From Deltaproteobacteria bacterium (GTDB lineage Bacteria > Desulfobacterota > Desulfuromonadia > Geobacterales > Geobacteraceae): DNA of 18,564 nucleotides. A program made the position numbers and the translations under genes. Shown here piece after piece: positions 7,114-13,545 of the stretch. The notes under the pieces were generated by a model, which did no database searches, had not been told where the DNA came from, and worked only from the letters and a program-made list of their open reading frames with translations. Location: positions 1-18,564 of the forward strand of contig JAJZQA010000008.1 of the NCBI GenBank assembly GCA_021810985.1, read 5' to 3'. How positions within the stretch are numbered: the stretch's first letter is position 1; each line of letters begins with the position of its first letter.

Positions 7114-8794
7114 TGAGGAATCGATCAGGTTTACCTTCGAAAGGTTTCTCAGTGCCGAGGGGCATATCGTATCGACCGCTGAGAGCTGCGGCGAAGCTTT
7201 GGCCCAAATAAACGAGAAGAGCTTTGATGTGGTATTCGCAGACATCATCCTGGGAGATGGGACGGGAATCGATATCTTGCGCGAGATAAAGTTGAGAGGA
7301 CTCAACTCTCCGGTGATCATGATCACGGGAGATCCCGGAGTCGAGACTGCCGCCGACGCTGTCCGACTGGGCGCATTCGATTACATCCCCAAGCCCATCA
7401 ACCAGCAGTCATTACTGCATGCCGCCGGAACCGCTTTGAAGTATAAGGTCGTAAGTGAAGAAAAGGAAAAATACCGTACCAACCTGGAAGCTATCTTCAG
7501 GAGTGTAAGGGATGCCATCATCACTGTGGATAGGGAGTCGGTTGTGATCGAATTCAATGAGGCGGCCATGACCCTGTGTGGGTATTCCCGCGAGGACATC
7601 GGAAAGTCGTTTGACTCCCTGCCCGGGGTGTGCGGCGGAAGACTGGCGGAGATTCTTGCGGATGCGATCAGCAGAGGAGAACCTGTCGAGGCGGAGCGCA
7701 TCGAGTGCATTGCCCACAATCGTGCAAAAAGGGTCCTTAGCGTGCGAACATATCCCCTGATCGGTCTTAAAGGCATCCTCTCGGGCGTTGTTATGGTATT
7801 GAGGGATGATACACATGTGAGCGAGCTGGAAAGCGAACTCACAGAGCACCGGCAGTTCCATAGCATCGTGGGCAGAAGCGGGCCGATGCAAAAGGTCTAT
7901 TCTCTTATAAGGGCTTTGGCCGCCGTCCAGACGACCGTTCTTATCACGGGCGAAAGTGGGACAGGTAAAGAACTGGTAGCCGTGGCACTGCATCGCGCCG
8001 GAGAGCGCAGCCACAAAACCCTGGTCAAGGTGAACTGCTCGGCGTTGCCTGAAAATCTGCTTGAAAGCGAGCTCTTCGGCCATGTCAGGGGAGCGTTTAC
8101 AGGTGCTGTCAGGGATAATGCGGGGCGGTTCCTCATTGCGAATGGCGGCACTATCTTCCTGGACGAGGTGGGGGATATCTCGCCTATGATACAACTCAAA
8201 CTCTTGCGCGTTCTCGAAGAGAAGCAGTTTGAGCGAGTAGGAAACTCTGCTCCGGTCAAAGTGGATGTTCGGCTGATCGCCGCAACAAACAAGAATCTCC
8301 TGGAAAAAGTCGCCCTTGGCGAATTGAGAGAAGATCTCTACTATCGGTTAAAAGTGGTGGAGATCAAACTGCCACCCTTAAGGGACAGGCGAGAAGACAT
8401 CCCTCTTCTGGTTGACCATTTTCGCAATGGGTTCAACGCCAAATTCAAAAAAACCATTGAAGCGATATCCTCTGATGTCATGAAAGCGTTTCTGGAGTAT
8501 AATTGGCCAGGCAATGTGAGAGAGTTGGAACATATCATGGAGCACGCCTTCGTCCTGTGCACCGGGAACATCGTCACCTTCGACCATCTGCCGCCCGACT
8601 TCATGAGCACTCCGGGAATCAAGCACCGTTCTCCCGATGATGCACGGGCGGTCGATTCTCAGGCGATTCTTGAAGCCCTGGACAAGACCGCCTGGAACAA
8701 AGTAAAAGCAGCCCGCCTGCTTGGGATAGACCGCGTAACCCTCTATCGGAAAATGAAAAGATACAACCTTTCGACCGATAATTCCCCACGTTAA
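7085..8794 (+). CDS. NtrC-family sigma-54 response regulator with internal PAS domain
   Basis: This transcriptional activator, 569 residues, remodels sigma-54 polymerase at -24/-12 promoters after phosphorylation. Domain order: receiver (1-120; D9-D10 acidic pair, phospho-acceptor D53, K103), PAS (about 133-245; AIITVDRESVVIEFNEAA), AAA+ domain (about 258-490; Walker A GESGTGKE 289-296, GAFTGA 336-341, Walker B GTIFLDE 355-361, then LIAATNKNL) and a C-terminal FIS-type HTH (WNKVKAARLLGIDRVTLYRK). The intact GAFTGA loop means it can act on sigma-54. The PAS between receiver and AAA+ is an extra sensory input absent from plain NtrC. The ATG at 7085 was chosen because GGGGGCGG precedes it and the receiver starts there; an earlier in-frame ATG at 7046 lies deeper inside the kinase gene. 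Its stop codon overlaps a 10-bp inverted repeat. Inferred targets are the 106-aa gene and the 9112-11106 genes. Confidence 0.94.
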   Translation: MGARILVIDDEESIRFTFERFLSAEGHIVSTAESCGEALAQINEKSFDVVFADIILGDGTGIDILREIKLRGLNSPVIMITGDPGVETAADAVRLGAFDYIPKPINQQSLLHAAGTALKYKVVSEEKEKYRTNLEAIFRSVRDAIITVDRESVVIEFNEAAMTLCGYSREDIGKSFDSLPGVCGGRLAEILADAISRGEPVEAERIECIAHNRAKRVLSVRTYPLIGLKGILSGVVMVLRDDTHVSELESELTEHRQFHSIVGRSGPMQKVYSLIRALAAVQTTVLITGESGTGKELVAVALHRAGERSHKTLVKVNCSALPENLLESELFGHVRGAFTGAVRDNAGRFLIANGGTIFLDEVGDISPMIQLKLLRVLEEKQFERVGNSAPVKVDVRLIAATNKNLLEKVALGELREDLYYRLKVVEIKLPPLRDRREDIPLLVDHFRNGFNAKFKKTIEAISSDVMKAFLEYNWPGNVRELEHIMEHAFVLCTGNIVTFDHLPPDFMSTPGIKHRSPDDARAVDSQAILEALDKTAWNKVKAARLLGIDRVTLYRKMKRYNLSTDNSPR

Positions 8795-8848
8795 AGTGTT
8801 GCATGTGACACATAAATCACGCAACGCTTCAGTTGCACGCAACACTTT
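8793..8848. promoter_or_regulatory. Second palindromic operator array with long perfect inverted repeat
   Basis: AAAGTGTTGC (8793-8802) and GCAACACTTT (8839-8848) are perfect 10-bp inverted arms 36 nt apart. Between them lie GCAACGCTT (8821-8829), itself a near-complement of the left arm, and GTTGC-AC-GCAAC (8832-8843). The core 8832-8845 is identical to 5265-5278. The left arm overlaps the regulator's TAA. It probably serves as an activator site for the downstream genes; because T-rich sequence (TTTGTTTT) follows the right arm, it could also fold as a transcription terminator. Both roles are inference. Confidence 0.6.
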
Positions 8849-9111
8849 GTTTTCGTCCGGCTCCAATTTCGGCATGCTGGCCGCCCATACTTAAGCTTAC
8901 GTTATACCAGCACAATATAGGATGAGCGGTACAATACGCCTGTTCGGCACAGATCTTGATCCTCCCAACCATCATCAAGAGCAATTTAGGGCAACCGCGT
9001 CAGCCAGTCGTGACGGGTGAGCGGCAGCGGTCGACGTTTCGTTTCCGGGGAAATCGCTTATGGCGCCGAGCCCCCCCCGAACACAGTGGGATATCCGGCA
9101 GGGATAAATGA
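8849..9111. other. Long leader/intergenic region before the stand-alone receiver gene
   Basis: About 260 bp without a gene. It holds the sigma-54-like element at 8945-8960. Closer to the start is a C-run (CCCCCCCC near 9071-9079) and, just before the ATG, CAGGGAT as a ribosome site. No reading frame here resembles a protein. Confidence 0.45.
8945..8960 (+). promoter_or_regulatory. Sigma-54-like promoter upstream of receiver/radical SAM genes
   Basis: CGGCACAGATCTTGAT matches TGGCAC-N5-TTGC(A/T) at GGCAC and TTG, but the usually invariant -12 C is A (GG-N10-GA). It lies about 109 bp downstream of the 14-bp palindrome core, almost the same spacing as the minus-strand promoter has from its copy. 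Predicted start near 8970 leaves a 140-nt leader. The geometry supports it; the -12 mismatch weakens it. Confidence 0.4.
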
Positions 9112-9534
9112 ATGAAGGCAAACATACTGGTAATCGACAATGAAGAGAGCATCAGATTCAGCTTTCATAGATTCCTTGAAGCCGAAGGACATAACGTGGC
9201 CACTGCCAAAACTTACCTCGAAGCCCTGGCAAGGATGGATGAGACGGAATTTGATGTGATATTCGCGGATATATTTCTGGAGGATGGTTGGGGAATAGAC
9301 ATTTTGGAGGAGGTAGCCAGCAGAAAAATCAAAACCCGCGTGATCATCATGACGGCCTATCCCAGTAGTGAAACGATCAAGGCCAGTTCTCGCATGCAGG
9401 CTGTCGATTACCTCACCAAACCGCTTAGACAGGAAGGCCTGCTCTATTCGGTGAACAAGGCGTTAAAGCCGATGCAATGTGGGGAAGATGATGGCGCAGA
9501 CCCGCTTGCCGTGAGTGAGCAGCCCATCCCATGA
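9112..9534 (+). CDS. Stand-alone receiver-domain response regulator
   Basis: This 140-residue protein consists of one receiver domain and a short acidic tail, with no output domain. Landmarks are the acidic pocket D9, phospho-acceptor D53 in FADIFLED, T81 and K103 in LTKP. It closely resembles the receiver of the NtrC-family regulator upstream (shared VID(D/N)EESIRF, FADI, GIDIL, YxxKP blocks), so it probably arose by duplication. One of the usual acidic pair is Asn10 (VIDNEES), which may alter metal binding. Such proteins act as phosphate sinks, competitors for the kinase or protein-protein switches; here the natural partner would be the PAS kinase at 5356. The start is fixed by the homologous N-terminus and CAGGGAT upstream. 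The radical SAM gene follows after 63 bp and is probably co-transcribed. Confidence 0.88.
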   Translation: MKANILVIDNEESIRFSFHRFLEAEGHNVATAKTYLEALARMDETEFDVIFADIFLEDGWGIDILEEVASRKIKTRVIIMTAYPSSETIKASSRMQAVDYLTKPLRQEGLLYSVNKALKPMQCGEDDGADPLAVSEQPIP

Positions 9535-9597
9535 GGTGGTGATTCCCGGTTTAGCGGGGCGGCGACTGCCGGCGCAAGCCATAAGGAGTCTCGTGAT

Positions 9598-11106
9598 ATG
9601 AAAGTTCTTCTCATTTACCCAGGATTTCCTGATACGTTTTGGTCTTTCAGGTACGCCTTAAGGTTCATCGGAAAGAAAGCCGCCTTCCCGCCTCTTGGCC
9701 TGTTGACCGTTGCAGGCCTGTTGCCGGAAGAATGGTCCAGGCGCCTCGTTGACGTTAATGTGGACGCCCTCACGGATAACGACCTTTCAGGGGCGGACAT
9801 GGTCTTTATCGGCGGCATGGCGGTTCAGCGGGAATCGGCGAAGCAAATCATCGCCCGCTGCAGGGCGAAGGGCTTGAAGGTCGTCGCGGGCGGACCGCTA
9901 TTCACCGCGGTGCCCGACGAGTTTGAAGAGGTCGATCATCTTGTCCTCGATGAGGCCGAAATCACCTTGCCCTCTTTTCTGGAGGACCTTCAAAACGGGC
10001 ATCCCCAAAAGGTCTACAGGGCTTGCGCTTTTTGTGATCTTCATCACACCCCCGTTCCTTCCTGGGATTTGATATCAATGAAACGATATGCCTCTATGAG
10101 CATTCAGTTTTCCAGAGGATGTCCGTTCAACTGCGAATTCTGTAATGTGACGGTCCTTTTTGGCCATCGACCTCGCTTGAAAACGCCCCAACAGGTGCTC
10201 GCGGAACTGGACAGTGTTTATGACGCGGGTTGGCGGAACAGCATCTTTTTCGTTGACGACAATTTTATCGGAAATAAACAATACCTTAAAACCCAGTTGC
10301 TGCCTGCCTTGATCGACTGGCGAAAAGACAAAAAGGGATGCGCCTTTTTTACGGAAGCTTCCATCGATCTGGCCGATGACCCGGAGCTTTTGGATTTGTT
10401 GTACAAAGCCGGCTTCGATTCCGTCTTTATCGGCATTGAATCCCCCGATGAGGCAAGCTTGACGGAGTGTCATAAAACCCAGAACAAAAACCGGGATCTT
10501 CTTCGAAGCGTCAAAATTATCCAGCATGCCGGGTTACAGGTAATGGGCGGTTTTATTGTCGGCTTCGATAGCGATACGCACGCCACTTTCGAGCGTCAGG
10601 TCGATTTCATTAAAAAAAGCGGAATTGTGACAGCAATGGTCGGACTCCTCCAGGCTCCTCCGGGAACACGGCTATTTGATCGACTGCAAAGGGAAAACCG
10701 GGTGATTAGCGCCTTTTCCGGAGATAACGTTGACGGAACGACGAATATCATCCCCAAAATGGGGTTGGACAGGCTCCTGGAAGGATACCGATCGATCATG
10801 AAACAGATCTACTCTCCCAAGATGTTCTACCGGCGGGTGAGGACTTTCCTCAAAGAGCTCAAGGCGCCTGAAATAAGAAGCCCCACAGATGTCCAGCGTT
10901 GCCTTGCGGTCTTCCGGTCGGGCTTTTGGTTGGGGGTTTGGGGCAAAGAACGTCTGCATTACTGGTATCTGGTGTTCTGGACCCTGATCCGCAGGCCGAA
11001 GCTGCTGTCATTGGCGTTCACCCTTGCAATATATGGCCATCACTACCGGAGGATATGTGAGAAGTACATATTCTTTGACTCGGATGGCGACATATCGTTG
11101 GATTGA
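9598..11106 (+). CDS. B12-binding domain radical SAM protein (DUF4070-type C-terminus)
   Basis: This 502-residue enzyme has an N-terminal Rossmann-like B12-binding region (about 1-140; FPPLGLLTVAGLLPEEW, VVAGGPLFT), a radical SAM core with the 4Fe-4S motif CPFNCEFC (Cys175, 179, 182), and a C-terminal region of the DUF4070 type. No DxHxxG is visible, so cobalamin would bind base-off without a protein His. Known relatives include hopanoid C-2 methylase HpnP and other cobalamin-dependent methyl/alkyl transferases; the exact substrate here cannot be read from sequence. The C-terminal part has an amphipathic or hydrophobic stretch (WYLVFWTLI, LLSLAFTLAIYG) that could touch the membrane, consistent with a lipid-like substrate. 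AAGGAG lies 9 nt before the ATG. It follows the stand-alone receiver gene, so its expression probably answers to the two-component system upstream. Confidence 0.88.
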   Translation: MKVLLIYPGFPDTFWSFRYALRFIGKKAAFPPLGLLTVAGLLPEEWSRRLVDVNVDALTDNDLSGADMVFIGGMAVQRESAKQIIARCRAKGLKVVAGGPLFTAVPDEFEEVDHLVLDEAEITLPSFLEDLQNGHPQKVYRACAFCDLHHTPVPSWDLISMKRYASMSIQFSRGCPFNCEFCNVTVLFGHRPRLKTPQQVLAELDSVYDAGWRNSIFFVDDNFIGNKQYLKTQLLPALIDWRKDKKGCAFFTEASIDLADDPELLDLLYKAGFDSVFIGIESPDEASLTECHKTQNKNRDLLRSVKIIQHAGLQVMGGFIVGFDSDTHATFERQVDFIKKSGIVTAMVGLLQAPPGTRLFDRLQRENRVISAFSGDNVDGTTNIIPKMGLDRLLEGYRSIMKQIYSPKMFYRRVRTFLKELKAPEIRSPTDVQRCLAVFRSGFWLGVWGKERLHYWYLVFWTLIRRPKLLSLAFTLAIYGHHYRRICEKYIFFDSDGDISLD

Positions 11107-11161
11107 TGCAAATCCTTAGCAAAAACTCAGTCGTGAGGTTTCAGACGAGAGTAAAGCGACG

Positions 11162-11199
11162 GCCGCATGTGCTGGCGGCGACATGTTTTCGATGAAAAC
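11162..11199. terminator. Two adjacent hairpins after the radical SAM gene
   Basis: GCCGC (11162-11166) pairs with GCGGC (11175-11179), followed at once by GTTTTC-GAT-GAAAAC (11185-11199). They sit in the 237-bp gap after the radical SAM stop. No U-tract follows either stem, so intrinsic termination is only a possibility. The rest of the gap shows no coding signal. Confidence 0.3.
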
Positions 11200-11343
11200 G
11201 ATCTGCTTTGCGGCGGGTCCGGTTTCAAGTGCGAATGGATCTCGCAAGCAACCGCGGATTAAAAGAAGCCGGTAAAGACGGTTGAGCCTCTGATCCTTAT
11301 ATTTCAGTAAACGAAGGCCGGTAATCTGGCGGAAAGGTATATC

Positions 11344-11622
11344 ATGCAAAAGACTTTCAAACAGCAGGAGATCGAACAGATACTGGCTGAGGCCGATGAT
11401 CTCCTCAAGAAAACTGATCCGGAGATCCTGGAATATATGGAAGAAGAACGGCGACTGCAGCTTGCAGAACATGCTCAAAAATTGAAAAAACTCAAGTCTG
11501 AGGTTCAAGACAAGATCGAGAAGGAGGGAACACCGGAGAGCGGTTCCTACGGAGAAGGAATGCATGAGGCGATCGAGGATATCGCTAAGGCGATAAAGGA
11601 CCTTGCAAGCTGTCTTTACTGA
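11344..11622 (+). CDS. Small coiled-coil hypothetical protein (92 aa)
   Basis: I do not recognise this family. The product is 92 residues, highly charged and almost entirely predicted helical: KQQEIEQILAEADDLLKK, then a basic/acidic coiled-coil stretch LQLAEHAQKLKKLKSEVQDK, a short linker EGTPESGSYGEG, and a C-terminal amphipathic helix AIEDIAKAIKDLASCLY. There is no signal peptide or membrane helix. GGAAAGG lies about 8 nt upstream of the ATG, a strong ribosome site that supports it as a real gene. It stands alone between the radical SAM gene and a decayed stress-gene fragment. A small oligomerising or partner-binding stress protein would fit the context, but that is a guess. Confidence 0.6.
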   Translation: MQKTFKQQEIEQILAEADDLLKKTDPEILEYMEEERRLQLAEHAQKLKKLKSEVQDKIEKEGTPESGSYGEGMHEAIEDIAKAIKDLASCLY

Positions 11623-11642
11623 TTTTCGACAAGCGCGCTTAG

Positions 11643-11754
11643 ATGAAAACATGGAGGCCGTAAATTCCCCCGGACACAGAACGCAGTCGTTGGAATCTAC
11701 AATGTGCACGCCGAGGCCGATGCCGCTGTCAAAGACCTCTTGGTGCACCAATAG
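11643..11754 (+). pseudogene. Remnant of a YflT-like general stress protein gene
   Basis: The frame from 11680 to the TAG at 11752-11754 reads NAVVGIYNVHAEADAAVKDL and then VHQ-stop. This matches the opening of the general stress protein/YflT-type family, which starts with a VVGIYDTHxEAexAVKEL-like block. The expected start lies out of frame: the ATG at 11643 meets TAA after six codons. The rest of the domain is absent; the universal stress protein begins 55 bp later. I read it as a 5' fragment left by a deletion. Identification rests on about 20 residues, so it is tentative. Confidence 0.4.
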
Positions 11755-11808
11755 TTACCGGAAGCTTGGGCTTAATAAAAGATAGATCCCACCATAGAGG
11801 AGGCGCCC

Positions 11809-12267
11809 ATGAAAGATGTCAATCGGATTTTGGTCGTTAGCAGATCAACGAAACATTGTCAAAAAGCCGTTCACTACGGAATTTCGCTTGCTCAAAAATA
11901 CGGTGCAGAGCTTTTTGTGGTTCATGTCATGCATAGTCCTTTCAGGCTGGAAGGTTGGAACCTCGCGGTTCCTTTTTTGGACGCGGAATATGCAAGATTA
12001 CAGCAAACATTCAAAGATGACATTGATCACATGATCGAAGGTGAAAAAAGACATGGCCTCGCTGTCAAAGCAGTCGTGAAAGAGGGGAACGCCTCTGAAG
12101 AAATCATTAAGATGGTGAAAGAAGAAAATATCGACCTGCTCATCATGTTGGCCCACGAGGAAGGTCATCTCGAACACTTTCTATTCGGCCGTGACAATGA
12201 GGATTTGATACGCAAGATGCCCTGTTCCATCATGCTGGTCAAAAAAGAACCTCACGAGGCGCCGTAA
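11809..12267 (+). CDS. Universal stress protein (UspA family)
   Basis: This is a soluble single-domain Usp protein of 152 residues, normal for the family. It opens with RILVVSRSTKHCQKAVHYGISLAQKYGAELFVVHV, the first strand-helix-strand of the Usp fold (quoted in two parts by readers of the family: RILVV and ELFVVHV). The end shows ASEEIIKMVKEENIDLLIML and then GRDNEDLIRKMPCSIMLVKK. The ATP-binding signature G-x2-G-x9-G(S/T) is not intact: the region reads AHEEGHLEHFLFGRDNEDL. It may therefore belong to the non-ATP-binding branch. AGGAGG upstream of the ATG is a strong ribosome site. Usp proteins support survival under starvation and energy or oxidative stress; here it lies in a stress/central-carbon island with slipin and glucan phosphorylase. 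Confidence 0.9.
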   Translation: MKDVNRILVVSRSTKHCQKAVHYGISLAQKYGAELFVVHVMHSPFRLEGWNLAVPFLDAEYARLQQTFKDDIDHMIEGEKRHGLAVKAVVKEGNASEEIIKMVKEENIDLLIMLAHEEGHLEHFLFGRDNEDLIRKMPCSIMLVKKEPHEAP

Positions 12268-12275
12268 TGCAGAGC

Positions 12276-12304
12276 TTCCCGGGCGCATCGTGATGCAGCG
12301 GGAA
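12276..12304. terminator. Hairpin after the universal stress protein gene
   Basis: TTCCCG (12276-12281) pairs with CGGGAA (12299-12304), and inside it GCATC (12285-12289) pairs with GATGC (12292-12296). The stem starts 8 nt after the stop codon. No U-run follows, so it may be a Rho-dependent end or an mRNA-protecting 3' hairpin instead of a classical terminator. Confidence 0.4.
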
Positions 12305-12374
12305 ACGAATCCACGGATAGCCGCCCCGGGTGTAACGATGAGGTGAAGGCACGCGAACTCGAAACGCGCAAGAA

Positions 12375-12438
12375 TGTTGAATCAACAAGCCGTGCTGCGG
12401 AAAAAGGGGAAACTCTCGTGAGTTCCGGTACAGGAACT
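12375..12438. repeat. Two short inverted repeats upstream of the transaldolase remnant
   Basis: TGTTGA-A-TCAACA (12375-12387) and AGTTCC-N6-GGAACT (12421-12438) are perfect 6-bp inverted repeats in the 194-bp gap before the transaldolase pseudogene. The first has operator-like symmetry. Neither matches the GTGTTGC/GCAACAC array elsewhere. They may be relics of regulation of the former sugar operon. Confidence 0.35.
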
Positions 12439-12461
12439 GGAGAATAAAAAGGCAAGAAATC

Positions 12462-13412
12462 ATGAAAAACAATCCCTTGCTACAATTGGGAACGCTCGGC
12501 CAATCCATCTGGTTGGATTACATCAGGCGAGAACTGATCGCCGCAGACGAGTTCCGGCCTCTCTACGACAAGACTGACGGCAAAGATGGATATGTCAGTC
12601 TGGAGGTCAATCCTCACCTGGCGCACGACACCAAGGCCACGATGCTGGAAGCCCGCCGGTTGTGGGACGCAGTGAACCGGCCCAATGTCTTCATCAAGAT
12701 CCCGGCGACGGCCAATGGCTGCCGGCAATCCAGCAACTCATCAGCGAAGGAACCAACATCAACGTCACATTGCTCTTTGGCTTGTCGCGTTACCGGCATG
12801 TGGCGGAAGCCTATATCGCCGGCCTCGAAACGTGCTTAGCCGAAGGGGAGCCTGTGAAACGGGTGGCCTCGGTGGCCAGTTTTTTTGTAAGCCGTATCGA
12901 TACATTGGTGGATCCGATGCTGGAAAAACTCATTGCACAAGGCGGCAAGGAGGCTGAGTTCGCGAAAAAGGTGCGCGGCTAAGTTGCCATCGCCGGCGCG
13001 AAGATGGCCTATCAAATCTACAAAGAGATCTTCGGCAGCGACCGGTTCAAGAAACTGGCCGCTCAGGGCGCCAGTGTCCAGCGGCTGCTTTGGGCCAGCA
13101 CCAGCAAGCAAGAACCCGGACTACAGCGACGTGAAATACATTGAGGCTCTCATCGGACCGGACACGGTCAACACGGTCCCGCTGGAAATCCTTGACGCCT
13201 ACCGCGACCACGGAGAGCCGAAAGCCTGGCTCGAGCAAGATGTCAACGAAGCCCGCCGGGTGTTGGAGCGGCTGCCGGAACTGGGCATCAGCATCGACAA
13301 TGTGACGCGGCAACTTGAGGACGAAGGAGTGGAGAAATTCAGCAAGCCGTTCGACAAGCTGATGGCGACCTTGGCTCAAGGGTCTCCACTCCATTTGACG
13401 GGAGAGCCATGA
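12462..13412 (+). pseudogene. tal: Transaldolase, inactivated
   Basis: Transaldolase exchanges a dihydroxyacetone unit in the pentose phosphate pathway through a Schiff-base lysine. Four lesions are visible. First, an in-frame deletion after LGQSIWLDYIRRELI removes roughly 60-70 residues, including the conserved G-V-T-S-N-P segment; the text resumes at the block ending DGKDGYVSLEV. Second, one base is missing at about 12718/12719, after FIKIPATANG (the FIKIPAT lysine is the catalytic one), and the next frame continues LPAIQQLISEG. Third, TAA at 12980-12982 stands where relatives have Gln (VRG-Q-VAIA; CAA to TAA). Fourth, one extra base at about 13109 shifts the frame before KNPDYSDVKYIEALIG. 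The C-terminus then runs to TGA at 13412. The two indels cancel, but the stop lies between them. The start has a weak site, AAGGCAAG. A functional enzyme is very unlikely. Its stop overlaps the phosphoglucomutase start as ATGA. Confidence 0.9.
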
Positions 13413-13537
13413 AAATAAGTCCTTATGCCGGTAAACCCGCCGAGCCCTGGATGTTGACGGACATCCACCGCCTTGCCACATTACATCGGGGAGCCGCTTT
13501 ACGACCGAGTTGAGGCGCCGACCAACCCGGAGCAAAG
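13409..13537 (+). pseudogene. pgm: Phosphoglucomutase N-terminal remnant
   Basis: The ATG at 13409 overlaps the transaldolase stop (ATGA), an ancestral coupled-operon arrangement. The frame reads MKISPYAGKPAEPWMLTDI, the typical opening of alpha-D-glucose-phosphate-specific phosphoglucomutase (AGKPA block). An indel at about 13481 shifts the frame. The next frame continues HYIGEPLYDRVEAPTNPEQR, which matches the family just before its conserved phosphoserine-proximal V-x-F-G-T-S-G-H-R-G block. That block and everything after it (about 500 residues) are missing. The remnant ends within the ribosome site of glgP, so a deletion of well over 1 kb joined pgm to glgP. Assignment rests on about 40 residues but the order and motifs agree. 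Confidence 0.65.
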
Positions 13538-13545
13538 GAACAAAT

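Noticed and set aside
8793..8848. Possible short CRISPR array from the repeated GTTGC/GCAAC units
   Set aside because: The units are inverted 7-10-bp arms, not direct repeats of 24-37 bp with regular spacers.
11116..11751. 211-codon open frame on the minus strand
   Set aside because: It lies antisense to the small coiled-coil gene and the YflT-like remnant and has the composition of a mirror frame; the plus-strand gene has a strong ribosome site.
11603..11785. 60-codon open frame overlapping the end of the 92-aa gene
   Set aside because: No ribosome site and no protein-like pattern; the protein-like signal in this stretch is in a different frame.
12700..13112. Programmed frameshifting or recoding in the transaldolase
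   Set aside because: No slippery heptamer is seen at either shift, and the in-frame deletion plus TAA would still disable the enzyme.
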